A stretch of 64,000 bases of DNA from Mallotus nudiflorus (lineage: Eukaryota; Streptophyta; Magnoliopsida; Malpighiales; Euphorbiaceae): the NCBI GenBank assembly GCA_947683625.1, contig CANTUR010000112.1, forward strand, positions 3,906,501 through 3,970,500, read 5' to 3'. The position numbers and the translations under genes were made by a program. Positions 48,488 to 59,330 of this stretch are shown in pieces; within the stretch, counting starts at the first letter, position 1, and each line of letters opens with the position of its first letter. The notes under the pieces are model-generated. The model saw only the letters and a program-made list of their open reading frames with translations, did not search any database and was not told the DNA's origin.

Positions 48488-50304
48488 CCAGGCCTGCTAA
48501 GAAATACAAAATAGGCTTGGTGGCCAAATTAAAGAACGAGTCACCACTTAGATGAAACCTAAGACACACTGTATGGCAACTAGATCCCACAGAGATTCCT
48601 AAAAGCCATCCTCAGAGAACTGGTTTGAAAACTAGGTATGGACTTTTGGAATGCCCGCCAACCTTGCAGTTGGCCTCTGTTTGTATTTCGTATCTTATTA
48701 CTTTTAATTATTCAGTTATTTCTTTATTAACATACAAATTATAATTTCTTTTGAACAATTTCCAATTTTATATTTTAGTCTAAATTTGCACATTAATTCA
48801 AAATTTATGCATTTTAATATAATTCATAGCTTTTATCACATAAACAAACATTCATTTACAAAATAAAGATAAAATTTCATACAAAAAAAGGAGGGAGGAG
48901 AATATATTACAACTCTTTTACATGTAAGAAAAGGGTATAATAAATTAAAAAATAAACCAATAAAATTACATTTCTAACATACAAATAACCAACTAGATAA
49001 ATAAAGGTAAATAATTGCAAAGATTAATTAAGGGATAATCATTTAGTGACCAAAAATCATCCCAAAGTTCGTGAAATGAGAAAACATTAATTTCCCCAAA
49101 TCTATAAATCCTATAAAGGAAGACATAAGGTTAATCCATTAACTAAACATAAATGAAAATGATAAACATATGATTATTTTAACTAAACATAGTAACCAAA
49201 TGATTGCATGAAGATAATTGATTTAAAGAAACATGAAAATACATATAAACGCAAACTACATTAAGCAAATAAAGAAATTATAATAAAACCATGCATAACT
49301 CTGTTGAAGTGGCTAACGCCTCATTAGTGAGGCATCGCCTTTAGGCATAGAGGCGACACCACATCGCCTCAAGCCAAATGAGCAACACCTCATTAAAGAG
49401 GCATCACTTGACTAGCAAATGAAGTAGCAACTTTCAAATCTCTTAAATCTCTAGTAGAGAAAAATCACATACAAATAAACTATGCTTAGTGATTTAAATG
49501 ATCATATCATAAACATAGCATGGAACGAATGATGAATCCAAGAAATAAGCAAGCAAGTAAACAAAGAACTTATGCAAATCTACAACTTAATGTTCAAGAA
49601 AAAAATGAAGAGTATTACTACTTTATGAGCTTTCTTATTAAAATGGTTAGCCCTAAGAGACAACTTTTGATCTCTATCTTCACTTGAATGCAAGAGTTTT
49701 TCCTTCTTCCTTTAAAAATTGGACTTTCAAGCTAACTTGTTTTCCTTTCTTTCTCAAGAACATCCCCCCCTTTTTTCAGGGCTCTGCCTCTCTTTTTTTG
49801 GCTCTTTTTTTCTTAAAATTACCAACCCCTTTTACTCTCACTCCCATACCCTTTTTTAGCCCCTCATGCCTTTGACAAGACATCCACTTTTACCTCTCAT
49901 TATCACTATTTTTACTCACTTTTTTTCCTCTTAAAAGTCTCATTTTCACGCAATATGTTTAAGTCTATAAGGTGTGGACATTGCCATTTTTGCATTTAAT
50001 GCTGGTATAAGTTACTAGTAAAGAGGTATCATCTTACTAAAGTCAACACGATAAAGCAGGCGCCTCTTCAATCAAGTGTTGCCTCTTTGGCCCTGACTTG
50101 TGGTTAGGCATTTAGGCCAAAGTCAGTTTTGGACAATTTGGGCTAAGTTTTGGTCCTAGGCTTGGGCCTATTTTCATAAAGATTTTAAGCTTTTCTTGCA
50201 TTCAATTTTTGTATGTTCTCATCACTAAGCTTCGTTGTAGGCCGATCAAACTAAGCATCAATAATTTTTCCCCTATTATAGGCCGCTCAAACCGGGTGTC
50301 TACA
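48488..50304 (-). mobile_element. LTR of an Ogre/Tat-like element (left end uncertain)
   Basis: The right boundary is ...CCGGGTGTCTACA at 50304, which on the minus strand is a typical LTR start, TGTAGACACCCGG. The left boundary is unclear: near 48525-48545 the minus strand reads AAGTGGTGACTCGTTC, which resembles the TGGCGACTC site that follows the LTR in Tat elements. The LTR may therefore end near 48550. Inside, GCCTCATTAGTGAGGC-type palindromes recur at 49318-49410. No coding sequence. Confidence 0.55.
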
Positions 50305-50497
50305 GTTTGCCTGCTTGATTTTTCAAAAAAATTAAACTCGTGCAATTAAATTTTTTAAAAAATCAACATGCATAACAAAAACGAATAAACAATGAAAGGA
50401 TATACCTAATCTTCGAAATTCACTTGGGAAATAAATTCTTCAAAATTCATGCCATCATCCTCGGGTATACAAACCCAATAAGCTAAATTTTGCATTT

Positions 50498-50921
50498 GGA
50501 TACTCTAGTCAGAAAAACTCTAAGACCAATACCATTCTAATATTTTGATCAGAAAACTCTAAAACTAATAGTGTTCTTATACTTTAATAAAAAAAAGTCT
50601 AAAACCAATAGCATTTTTATATTTTGATTAAAAAAATCTAAAGCCAACAACATTCTAATACTTCAATTAGAAAACTCTAAAACCAACAGCATTATGATAC
50701 TTCGATAAAAAAACTCTAAAACCAACAACATTCTGATACTTCGATCAGAAACTTTAAAATTAACAGCATTCTAATACTTTAATCAGAAAACTCTAAAACC
50801 AATAGCATTATAATACTTCGATCAAAAAACTCTAAAACCAAAAGCATTCTGATACTTCGATCATAAAACTTTAAAACCAACAGCATTAAAATACTTTAAT
50901 CAGAAAATTTTAAAACCAATT
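50498..50921 (-). repeat. tandem array, unit about 41 bp, about ten copies
   Basis: Each unit has the form GATACTTCGATCAGAAAACT followed by CTAAAACCAA(T/C)AGCATTCT, with 5-20% variation. Copies are head to tail without spacers. The array is inside the Ogre/Tat-like relic, just internal to its LTR. Confidence 0.92.
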
Positions 50922-51470
50922 ACAAAATTCATGCCATCATCCTTGATGTTCAAAATCGAGAGGTTGAATTCCTTCAAAATTCATGCCATCAGCCTCAGTG
51001 TTCAAAACTGAGAGGTCAAATTTTACATCTAACAGTTAGGAAACTCATGACATCAACCTCGGGTATACAAACCTGAGAGGTTGTTCCTTCAAATATAAAG
51101 GAAACTCACGTGGTCATCCTTGGGTATACAAACTCGAGAGGCAGTTCCTTCAAAAAATTCGTGCCATCAACCTCAGTGTTCAAAATTAAGAGGTCAAATT
51201 TTGCATCCAATAATTAGGAAACTCATGTTTTTAACCTCAGGTTTATAAACCCGAGAGGCAGTACCTTCAAACAGATAGGAAAGTAATGCCATCATCCTTA
51301 CATATACAAATCTGAGAGGCAGGTCCTTCAAAATTCGGGTCATTAGCCTCGATATTCAAAATCAAGAGGTCAAATTTTACTAAAATAGTTAGTAAACTCA
51401 CGTCATCATCCTCAGGTATACAAACTTAAGAAGCAGTTCCTTCAGAAAATTTGCACCGTCAACCTTGAGG
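50922..51470 (-). repeat. second array, composite unit
   Basis: Alternating modules of about 55 bp recur: one with TTCATGCCATCANCCTC and TGTTCAAAA(T/C)CGAGAGGTC, the other with GGTATACAAACC(T/C)GAGAGGCAG and TTCCTTCAAA. Together they form a higher-order unit of roughly 160-230 bp repeated about three times. It is unrelated to the neighbouring 41-bp units. Confidence 0.82.
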
Positions 51471-51725
51471 GCATTAGGCCAAACACAAGCCAAAATAGCC
51501 CCGAGGGCATTAGACAATAAAAAACAATAAATACCGTATAGCCTTAAGGGTATTAGGTGAGACAATCAAAATAAATCTTTTAATTTTATAAGCATCAAAT
51601 AAGGTTAATCAAAATGTGCCATTATAGCCTCAGAAGTGTTAGGAAAAGACAATCAAATAAGATCAATTCAAAAAAAATCATATAGCCTCACAAGCATCAG
51701 GCAAAATCAACATAGTAGGACTACA
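51471..51725 (-). repeat. third array, unit about 60 bp, about four copies
   Basis: Copies of ATAGCCTYRARGGCATTAGG plus an AT-rich tail with GACAATCAA occur at about 51465, 51500, 51538, 51625 and 51683. It is more diverged than the first array and again has a different unit. Confidence 0.75.
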
Positions 51726-53149
51726 TCCTATGTATTAAAGCTAGCCCATTCTAAAGACACATCCAAAAGATTCAATGCTGATGTATGCATAATCGTGGTC
51801 TTTAAAAATTCTCAAAAGTAATTTGACAACACAAGCTCATGTGGTGTGTGTAACATTTGTAAAAGACATGCATTATTCTAATTCACCTAAGCATGAAGTC
51901 TAAAGATGTCTTTTGCAAAAAAAAAATTATGTATGCATGAACTGATTAAGAAAACAAGCAATAGCCAAACACTTTTTCTGTTTAGAGTTAATCTTTGGGA
52001 ACTGGCCTTTGTTATATTAAAGAATCTGAATTCAAAACTTGAATCTATTAAAGACTATCATTGAGAGCAATTTATCCAAATTGAGTAGAAATTGTGACCA
52101 TTTTATAATCATATTGGGATTATGATAACAACACATTCCCCTAGCTTAGTTCCTTCCTTGGAACGTCTTACTGTCTTAAAATGGTAATGCTCGAACCTCG
52201 GTATATAAGGGATGCTTTTCTTACCCCCTAGTTGATAGACCTTCTCGCTTTTACATTACAAAGTATAATCTTTTAATCTCTTGAACCACTCTTCTTAGAA
52301 TGAAAATGCAACCGATTTCATTTTATATTCCCTCCTTTTGCTTATGCCGCTCCCTTTCTAGGAGTTTTCAAACTTAACTGGGCCTTTCATTTTTCTCTTT
52401 TTATTTTTTCTTTTTGGCGTAGGCCGCTCCCTTTCTAAGAGTTTTCTAACCTAGCTGGGTGGTTGTAATTTCCAAATTATGATGATGATTAACCACTGTT
52501 CTGTTATGATCAATTCCTATATTGTCACTTTAGCTGTTGAATGCTCTTATTGTCGATTATTGGATGTTAATGTCACTCACATTGTCGATTGCCATGAAAC
52601 TCATGAGTCCATGTCTAACACTTCACGTGCTAACATTATGTTAGTCATGTTTATCATCATCGGATTACTCATTTGTTATAATTAAGCATATTACCTTATG
52701 CTTGTTATTGATCAGCAAGTTTTCTAACCAACTATTTTTTAGCTCACAATGGGTGAAAATTTTATTTGAGAATAAGAACTTTCAAAGGATTGCTCAAAAT
52801 CAACTTTTTAAATGTTGGTGGTATATCAAAAATTTTTCTTTTTCTTTTTCTTTTTCTTTTTCTTGACGAATATAAGGAATTCATTTCAAAGAAAACTGGG
52901 GTTAAATATGCTTAAAAGAATGTTTAAAAGTCAATTCTAACATTTTAGTCCTCTCATTTTATGGGTTTTTTCTTCAAATCTCTCTCTCTCATTCAAGCAT
53001 AAGATTGCATGCATAATTATAGCAAATTCATACTCATGTAAATTAGACAATTAAACATTCATTAGCACTAAAGACAAAATGGTGCAGTAAAATATTATTT
53101 TAGTTATTATAGCCTTAGTTGATAAATAATTACTCATGAATGTCCAAAT
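51726..53149 (-). mobile_element. non-coding internal part of the Ogre/Tat-like relic
   Basis: No pol sequence is seen. A 45-base segment containing GCCGCTCCCTTTCTA is duplicated at about 52347 and 52427. A (TTTTTC)n run lies at 52834-52864. This is where pol would be expected, so about 4 kb of enzyme sequence has been lost. Confidence 0.5.
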
Positions 53150-53990
53150 TCAAGTCAGTTTCAACTTGTACTCCAAAACAGTATAGCTCTTTAAAGTCCC
53201 TTATATCCATGTCCTTCAATTTGTTAGTCATAGGTGGAATGCAAGCTTCTATAGCTATAATCAACTGGTATGATTATGTAGGTCTATGCTTCATCTGAGC
53301 CAACTTTCCTCTCCACTTATTTAAAAAGCTCATAAAGGACTCGTTAGGTCTTTGTATTGTATTCTGTAGCTCGTGAAGAGAAACTTTAAACTAAAATTTT
53401 AGCCCATATTGTTTGATAAAGACTGAACACAACTCCTTCCAGTCTTATTAGACATGTGCATCCAAAGTGTAGTACTACTTGATAGTAGTTCCTTCCAAGG
53501 ACATTGGAAACTATTTTATAATATGAGCTTTAGACAACCTAGTGGCCTTCATATAGGTGACATACTATTTCACCTGCATGTGAGGATCATCAGTGCCAGA
53601 GTATTTCTTCGTATTTAGAAATTTTTATTTTAGGGGTAATAGCTCTTCCTCCTCTAAATCTAGATCAAACTCAATAAAGTTAGGATTGAGCCCGTGCTTC
53701 TTCAATGCAGTTTATAGTTGATCTATTTGCTTTTTCATTTCTTTCATCCATTCTGACTTAGTTAGATCCACTAGGCTTTTAATTTTTCTTTGAATGGCTC
53801 ACCAATAATAGTTCTAGTTTTAAAGTCTTTTCCATCTATAGGCATCTTTCCCATCATCTCAATTTTTTTCAAAAGTTCTTTCTTGTAAGATTCAACATCA
53901 AAACTAAGGGGTCCTGCCATTCTGCTCCTTTGTTAAGTGGCCTCAAGTGATTGATTGGATCCTTGATATTAGTGGGCCAAATTCCCTTCA
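53150..53990 (-). pseudogene. Ogre/Tat-like gag remnant
   Basis: On the minus strand a start-like MAGPLSFDVESYKKELLKKI (53920 region) is followed, after gaps, by KKYSGTDDPHMQVKYYVTYM, FPMSLEGTTIK, WKELCSVFIKQYGLKF and a stretch ending QRPNESFMSFLNKWRGKLAQ. This is the retrotransposon gag domain of the Tat/Ogre lineage: KYxGTxDP.xH, then the F.xSL.G.A..W.. helix, then PNESF..F..RWR. Trp and Gln codons have become stops (for example TRLSKAHIIK followed by TAG). No knuckle or pol follows. Confidence 0.75.
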
Positions 53991-54678
53991 TCTGCTCCCA
54001 AATAAAAAGAACCTTATGGCTAAGGAAAAATGCATTTTTTTAATTTTTTGAAAGAAATTACAATGAATGTCACATATGCATGAAATGCAAAATTATTTAC
54101 AAACATAAGTAGGTCACATAACGAAGCTTTCCAATCTTATTTCTCCCACACACGTGTTCAATAGTGAGTCTCTTATCCTATAACTTTTTGCCTGGGTTTT
54201 AATTATTAGCAAGGGATAATAAAACTAAAGTATATAAGATCACTCTCAAAATGAAACAAACAAGTAGTAAATCTTTTGGAATAAATCCAAAGTCCATTTT
54301 AACATGCCATATTAGGCATTAAGGGCCCATCTTGACATGGTCCATTTTCAATAGGCTTGGGCCTTATTCAAAGAATTACTATATAACATAAGGCACATAC
54401 ATTTAGGAAAAAATCATGATGGAGATTAATAAGTCATTATATGAGCTGAGTCTTGGGCAATAAGCTATGGTTACCACAATGGTATACCCCCATTACGTCT
54501 ATTTACTCAAAGGTCCATACAACATGGACAAGTACGTGCTATGAGTGACAATAATCAAATACTCCACCATCAGGTTCAAATGAAACACCGGTAGTAAAGT
54601 ACTGACTATCATCGAGTTATTTAGGACTGAGTGCTCATTATGTGAAAATGTATAGTGGATGCAAAAGAAATACAAAAG
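53991..54678 (-). mobile_element. 5' leader of the Ogre/Tat-like relic, interrupted at 54679
   Basis: AT-rich with no coding sequence. It lies upstream of gag on the minus strand and ends where copy B begins, so copy B probably inserted into this leader. The last five bases, AAAAG (54674-54678), are copy B's expected left target duplication; the right partner is outside the window. Confidence 0.5.
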
Positions 54679-54903
54679 TGTAATGACCCGATATTTTAAA
54701 TTACTAAAATATATTTTGAGATATGCATTGTTAATAATATTTAAAATTTTTATATATTATAATTATTTACGTGTTAGTTGATTTTAGTATATATATGATT
54801 ATTTATTCATTTATAAATATTATTATAATTATTTATGAATAGTATTTATTTATTTTACGTTAAATATTTTGTTACGTAAGAAACTATTTGGAAGTTGTTG
54901 TTG

Positions 54904-54940
<37 letters not shown>

Positions 54941-57778
54941 GCTTGTGTTAGTGTGTTGTTAGATATATATTTATCTATAAAGGAAAAGTCAAAAGTTATT
55001 TTTCGGGTCAACCTCCCTCCTCCTTCTTTTGTTTTTCTTTTTCTTCTTCTTCTTCTTCTTCTTCTTTCTTCCATTACCGACGTAGCACCACCACCCGAGC
55101 TCTACCAATGCCGCTACCAATCACCAGCCACCACCAAGCTTGTCGTCACCTCCCCTCCTTCCTCTCTCCTTCCTGTCACCACCTGGACGTCCCTAGTCAC
55201 CAGAATTCGTGAGAAACCGTGGATGTGCTACAGTGTCATTGGTGAGACTCCGGTAGTTTTAGCTCGCATTTTCGGGCTCGTTCAACTCCTCTCGACATGG
55301 GCTAGATGTTTTGTAAGTCTTTTCAACTCTACGACATTTGGTTAGTGAGTTTTCTTTAAGTTTAGTTTATGTTTATTTAGGGTTTTTATTTTTTATTTTT
55401 ATTACCTTGAGTTTGAATGATTCACGATAATTCCTTTTGGAAATTTTGTTGTGTGAATCTTTAGCTTCTTAAATATATTTTTAGTTTATTTTTTTGAATT
55501 TATTTGAATTGTGTATAATTATTGTATTTTTGATAATTAAAATGAATTTTTATTAATTATGTGTTTTATATGCTTTGTATAGAAATTATATAAAATTAGT
55601 ATAGTTAATTTAAATTATTAGCTTTGGAAATGAGAAAATAATTTTTAGTAATTTTGGTTAATTTTTGGATCATATTTAGTATTATGTAATTTTTGGATTA
55701 ATGGGTAAACTTTGAGTTTTTATTGAAATTATTGTTAATTAGTATATTTTAGATGATTTTGAAATAATAAATAGTATTCAAAAAATTTTTACGAACTTTT
55801 TACTATTTTTAACTAATTAATAATAATTTTCGGAAATATATTCAAATAATAGTTTTATTTATTATTTTTATGATTAAATGAGTTTTTAACTATTTTTATT
55901 ACATATTTAAACAATTTAAATAATTTATTTATAAATTTTACTATTTGACATTAAGTAATCGAAAAATTGGATTTTATTAATATTATATAATTTATTGAGA
56001 TCTTATTAACTATTTTGAAAATAATTATACTTAATGTTTTTATTGTTTAAATAAATTGTACTGTGGTTTATTATTGATATTTATGAATTTTAATGATTTT
56101 TATTACGTTATTATTATTATTTAATATTGATTATTGTGTATTATGATCCTCAGTTGAGAATTTGTGTAGTTCGGGATCCCAACCCGAGAAGTTGTGTAGT
56201 TGAGTATTATTAGAAGTGTATTTACGTGCAGGATCAGATCTACTTTAAGTAAAGAGATGTCCGTTTTACAGAGGAGACTCTGCCGAATTTTCAGTAGAAT
56301 TCTTGTAAAACGTGACGTCAGGTAGACCCTGAGTTTTGATTCTTAGATCGAGTCTTTTTTTAGAATTCCTAGAAGTGTAAAGTTAGGTATTTATTCTGAT
56401 ACTGTTATTATTATTTTATTTTCTATAGTTGCACCGAGATCGAGACCTTTTGGACCAGGCCCATCGAGTCTATCTAGAGGAGTGTAAACCTGTGAGTTAT
56501 TATTTTATATACGCATTGCATGTAGAATACATGATTACGAACGTTCATGTTTTCATAATGTATTTAAATATGAATTATTTCATTAAATGATTTAGTATAT
56601 TTTTGGTATACTTTTAGTATATTTTTTGTATATTTTGATATATATGCGACGTACATGTTTAGTATATTTTTAATATACATTTGGTATATTTTTGGTATAT
56701 TTTGAAATATACCTGGCATATATATTTGGATTATTTTTAGTATAAGCTTGGTATATACTTGGGATATAATTGGTATATTTCCTTATAAAATGGATGCCTT
56801 TATGTTTTTAATTATGCATTTTATTATTTTCAATAAATATTCAATTTATGTGAAGGATATCAATAGAACGTGTTACCTAGTGGGTTGCACTAGGACTGTG
56901 TACATATTAGTGCATTAGATTTAGGATTTGACATTATGAAATTATTTGAGGTGAAATTTTGATTATTCGATTATTGAGAATTACAGTGCTTGAGTAGTGT
57001 GATTACGAGAGCTCGATTGACCTAGTGTCTTAGGACTAATCACACTGACATTGAGACTGTGGGAGCTCGGTTGACTTAGTGTCTCAGGGCTAGTCTACTT
57101 TCCAAAAATGGAATAAGAGAATTACTTTGGAATTAAGTAATCTTGTATGGCTAATGAGTTTTATGATTGAGGTTGCAGATATTTTAGGGTTCTATTTGAT
57201 CCTTCACTTAAATTTTAGGTTCTATTTGATCCTTCACTTAAATAAACCTTTTCTGCATTTATTATATATATAAAAGTCGATTTTCACATCTGAGTGAAAT
57301 GCATGTATATGTATATTATTATACTGATGCTTGACTGTATATGACTTTAGGTTACATGTATATATATTATAATAATTCACTCAATGAGGTCTGACTTCCC
57401 TCAATATTTTTTTTTAGGATCTTCTTCTTCTTCAGACCTCCCCAGTAGTACTTTACACTAATCTTCTTCAGCCCCGATTAGACTATGTAAACTTTATATC
57501 TAAAATCTTATTGTAATATATAAACTGCAGTAGTCGTGTTATTGTGTTAGAAGTGTGTTGTTTAGTTTGATATTTTTGTATCCAAATATTGTATGAGATA
57601 TTTTTATTATGATATGACATAAAAAGATTTGTTTTTATATTAAATAAAGTTTTAATTCTAGCATATTTTTATATTGTTTTTGCATGTGTTTTTATTTTTA
57701 AGGCTTGCTACGGGTTCCGGATTCGACAAAATTCTCGTTCCTTAGCGCCGATCATGACTCCCAATTTAGGTCATCACA
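54679..57778 (+). mobile_element. 5' LTR of Tekay-like gypsy copy B
   Basis: A full 3100-bp LTR from TGTAATGACCCGATA to ...GGTCATCACA. It matches the beginning of 62785-64000 and, in reverse, the LTRs of copy A. It has a (TTA)n run at about 54894-54942, a CT-rich leader (55010-55075), the inverted-repeat block (56262-56312), the duplicated AGCTCG(A/G)TTGAC block (57000-57106), and a 30-base tandem duplication at 57183-57243 not seen in the other copies. Confidence 0.92.
56262..56312 (+). promoter_or_regulatory. conserved inverted repeat in the LTR
   Basis: CGTTTTACA (56262-56270) and TGTAAAACG (56304-56312) are perfect inverted 9-mers around a 33-base loop. The block with its loop (GAATTTTCAGTAGAATTCT) is the best-conserved part of the LTR in all four copies (7697-7747, 16839-16889, 47131-47181). 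Its role is unknown: it may be an RNA hairpin or a protein-binding site. Confidence 0.6.
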
Positions 57779-57782
57779 AAGT

Positions 57783-57795
57783 TGGTATTAGAGCC
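57783..57795 (+). other. primer-binding site of copy B
   Basis: TGGTATTAGAGCC begins 5 bases after the LTR. It is the tRNA-iMet site with C changed to T, which weakens pairing. Confidence 0.9.
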
Positions 57796-57964
57796 TAGGT
57801 AATTAGTCTTGTGGACCTAGGTTTTCAGAGTTGTGTTTTATTTGAAACTACTATAGTAAATTAGGTTTGATTATGTCTTCAGTAAGTTTTCCTTGATTTA
57901 GTTTTCTGCTTAATCGTTAGGTTGTCTGTTTTGTTTGAATCCCATTGATTTTTATCTTTTCAGA

Positions 57965-59330
57965 ATGAGGAGGCAAGCGCATGTCACTCTACCGATCATT
58001 GAGGTAGAGGATGATGAGTCCTTTCAAGATGAGGTTTTACCTTTTGAGCCGCCAGCTAGGCACAAAGGTAAAGGTAGAGGTAGAGGTAAACTCAAGGAGC
58101 GACAGGCTGTCGTAGACAAAGAGATCTATAAAATGAGGAACCTATAGTGCAAGAGTTTGAGGAAGCTGCTATACCTCCAATTACACTGTAGATACAGCCT
58201 GTCTATTAACAAGGCATGTCTAACCCTAAGGCCATATTATTTTATGCCAAAGTCGGTAGGATTTCTTTCGGTGGGATGTCAGACCCTCTAGATTTTCTAT
58301 ACGCCATTGAGACGAGGACTTAAACTACTCACACCGAGTATCAGAGGATTATGATAGTCAAGCTATCTGTTGAGGGACCAACCCTGGATTGCTTCATTCA
58401 GCTGCACATGACGACGATGACTTGGGCATAGTTCCAAGAGAGATTTATGAGGGGTTTCTATCCTAAGCCACTATAGATGAGCTACAGACTTCAGTTGACC
58501 AGAATTTCCAGAGGTGACAGATTTGTAGAGGACTACACCAGATTGTTCCTCAGACTACATTGATATATAAAGGATTTAATGTGAGATCAGTATTTCCCCT
58601 TTACGATGTATGTTACTGGACTAGGTTGTGCATTCACTAGGATGCCTACTGCATGCGTTTCTCTTAAGTTGGTGATAGAGTTAGTTAAGGAAATAGAGCT
58701 CAGATTGGTCAGCCAGGGAGTTATGCCTGATTACTATCAGTTGGGAGGTGTTCAGTCAGGAGGATTTTAGAGCACACTGTTCCAAACATTTTAGATTGGC
58801 TTTAGTAATCATCAGAGAGGATCTTATTAGCAGAGCTAAAGACCTCAACAAAGGGTTCACAGGAGTAGTAGGCATGGCTAAGGAGGATTACATAAACCCA
58901 TTAGATTTAGTTCTAATGCTTCTAATAGTAGCAATGGTCAGAGTTCGGGTTATGGCAGCATAGGATCTGTAACTAGTGCTTGTCAGATGTGTGGGAGAGT
59001 CCATCATGGACTATGCTACATGACTCTTGGAGCTTGTTTTTTATGTGGATAAACGAGACATTTTATCAGATCATGTCCTTATTCTAGCTATCAACGGTCA
59101 TTTCTGTAGCAGTCGATTGCCAGTTCAGCTCCAGCTCCTTTTTAGTTGCCTCTAGCTTAGTATCCAAGTATGATGCAGATTTTTTCCCAGTAGAGGCAAG
59201 GCAAAGGTCGTAAAGGGGGTGTCAGGGGTGTTGGTCAAGCTTCCACTAGTTAGCAAGGAGGTCGAGGTCAGGCCAGAGTTTTCACCCTCACCCAGAAGGA
59301 TGCTCAGTCATTCAACGTCGTTGTTGCAGG
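57965..59330 (+). pseudogene. gag of copy B
   Basis: ATG at 57965 gives MRRQAHVTLPIIEVEDDESF, matching copy A's gag start. Homology then runs through the gag core (FYAKVGRISFGGMSDPLDFL at about 58230-58300) and a middle part (GDRFVEDYTRLFLRLH), to a decayed CCHC knuckle at about 58985-59085, in which CGQTGH has become CG-stop-TRH. At least eight stops interrupt it; most sit where copy A or the frame predicts Gln (CAG to TAG) or Arg (CGA to TGA). A frameshift lies near 58750. Confidence 0.85.

Noticed and set aside
50498..51725. Regular short repeats that could suggest a CRISPR array
   Set aside because: Units are adjacent with no unique spacers, vary in sequence, and lie in a plant retrotransposon.
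54869..55345. A 158-residue open frame in the 5' LTR of copy B, and its 133-residue partner at 62939-63340
   Set aside because: The frames begin in TTA/TTG repeats and run through the CT-rich leader. The sequence is LTR, and the frame is not conserved in the other copies.
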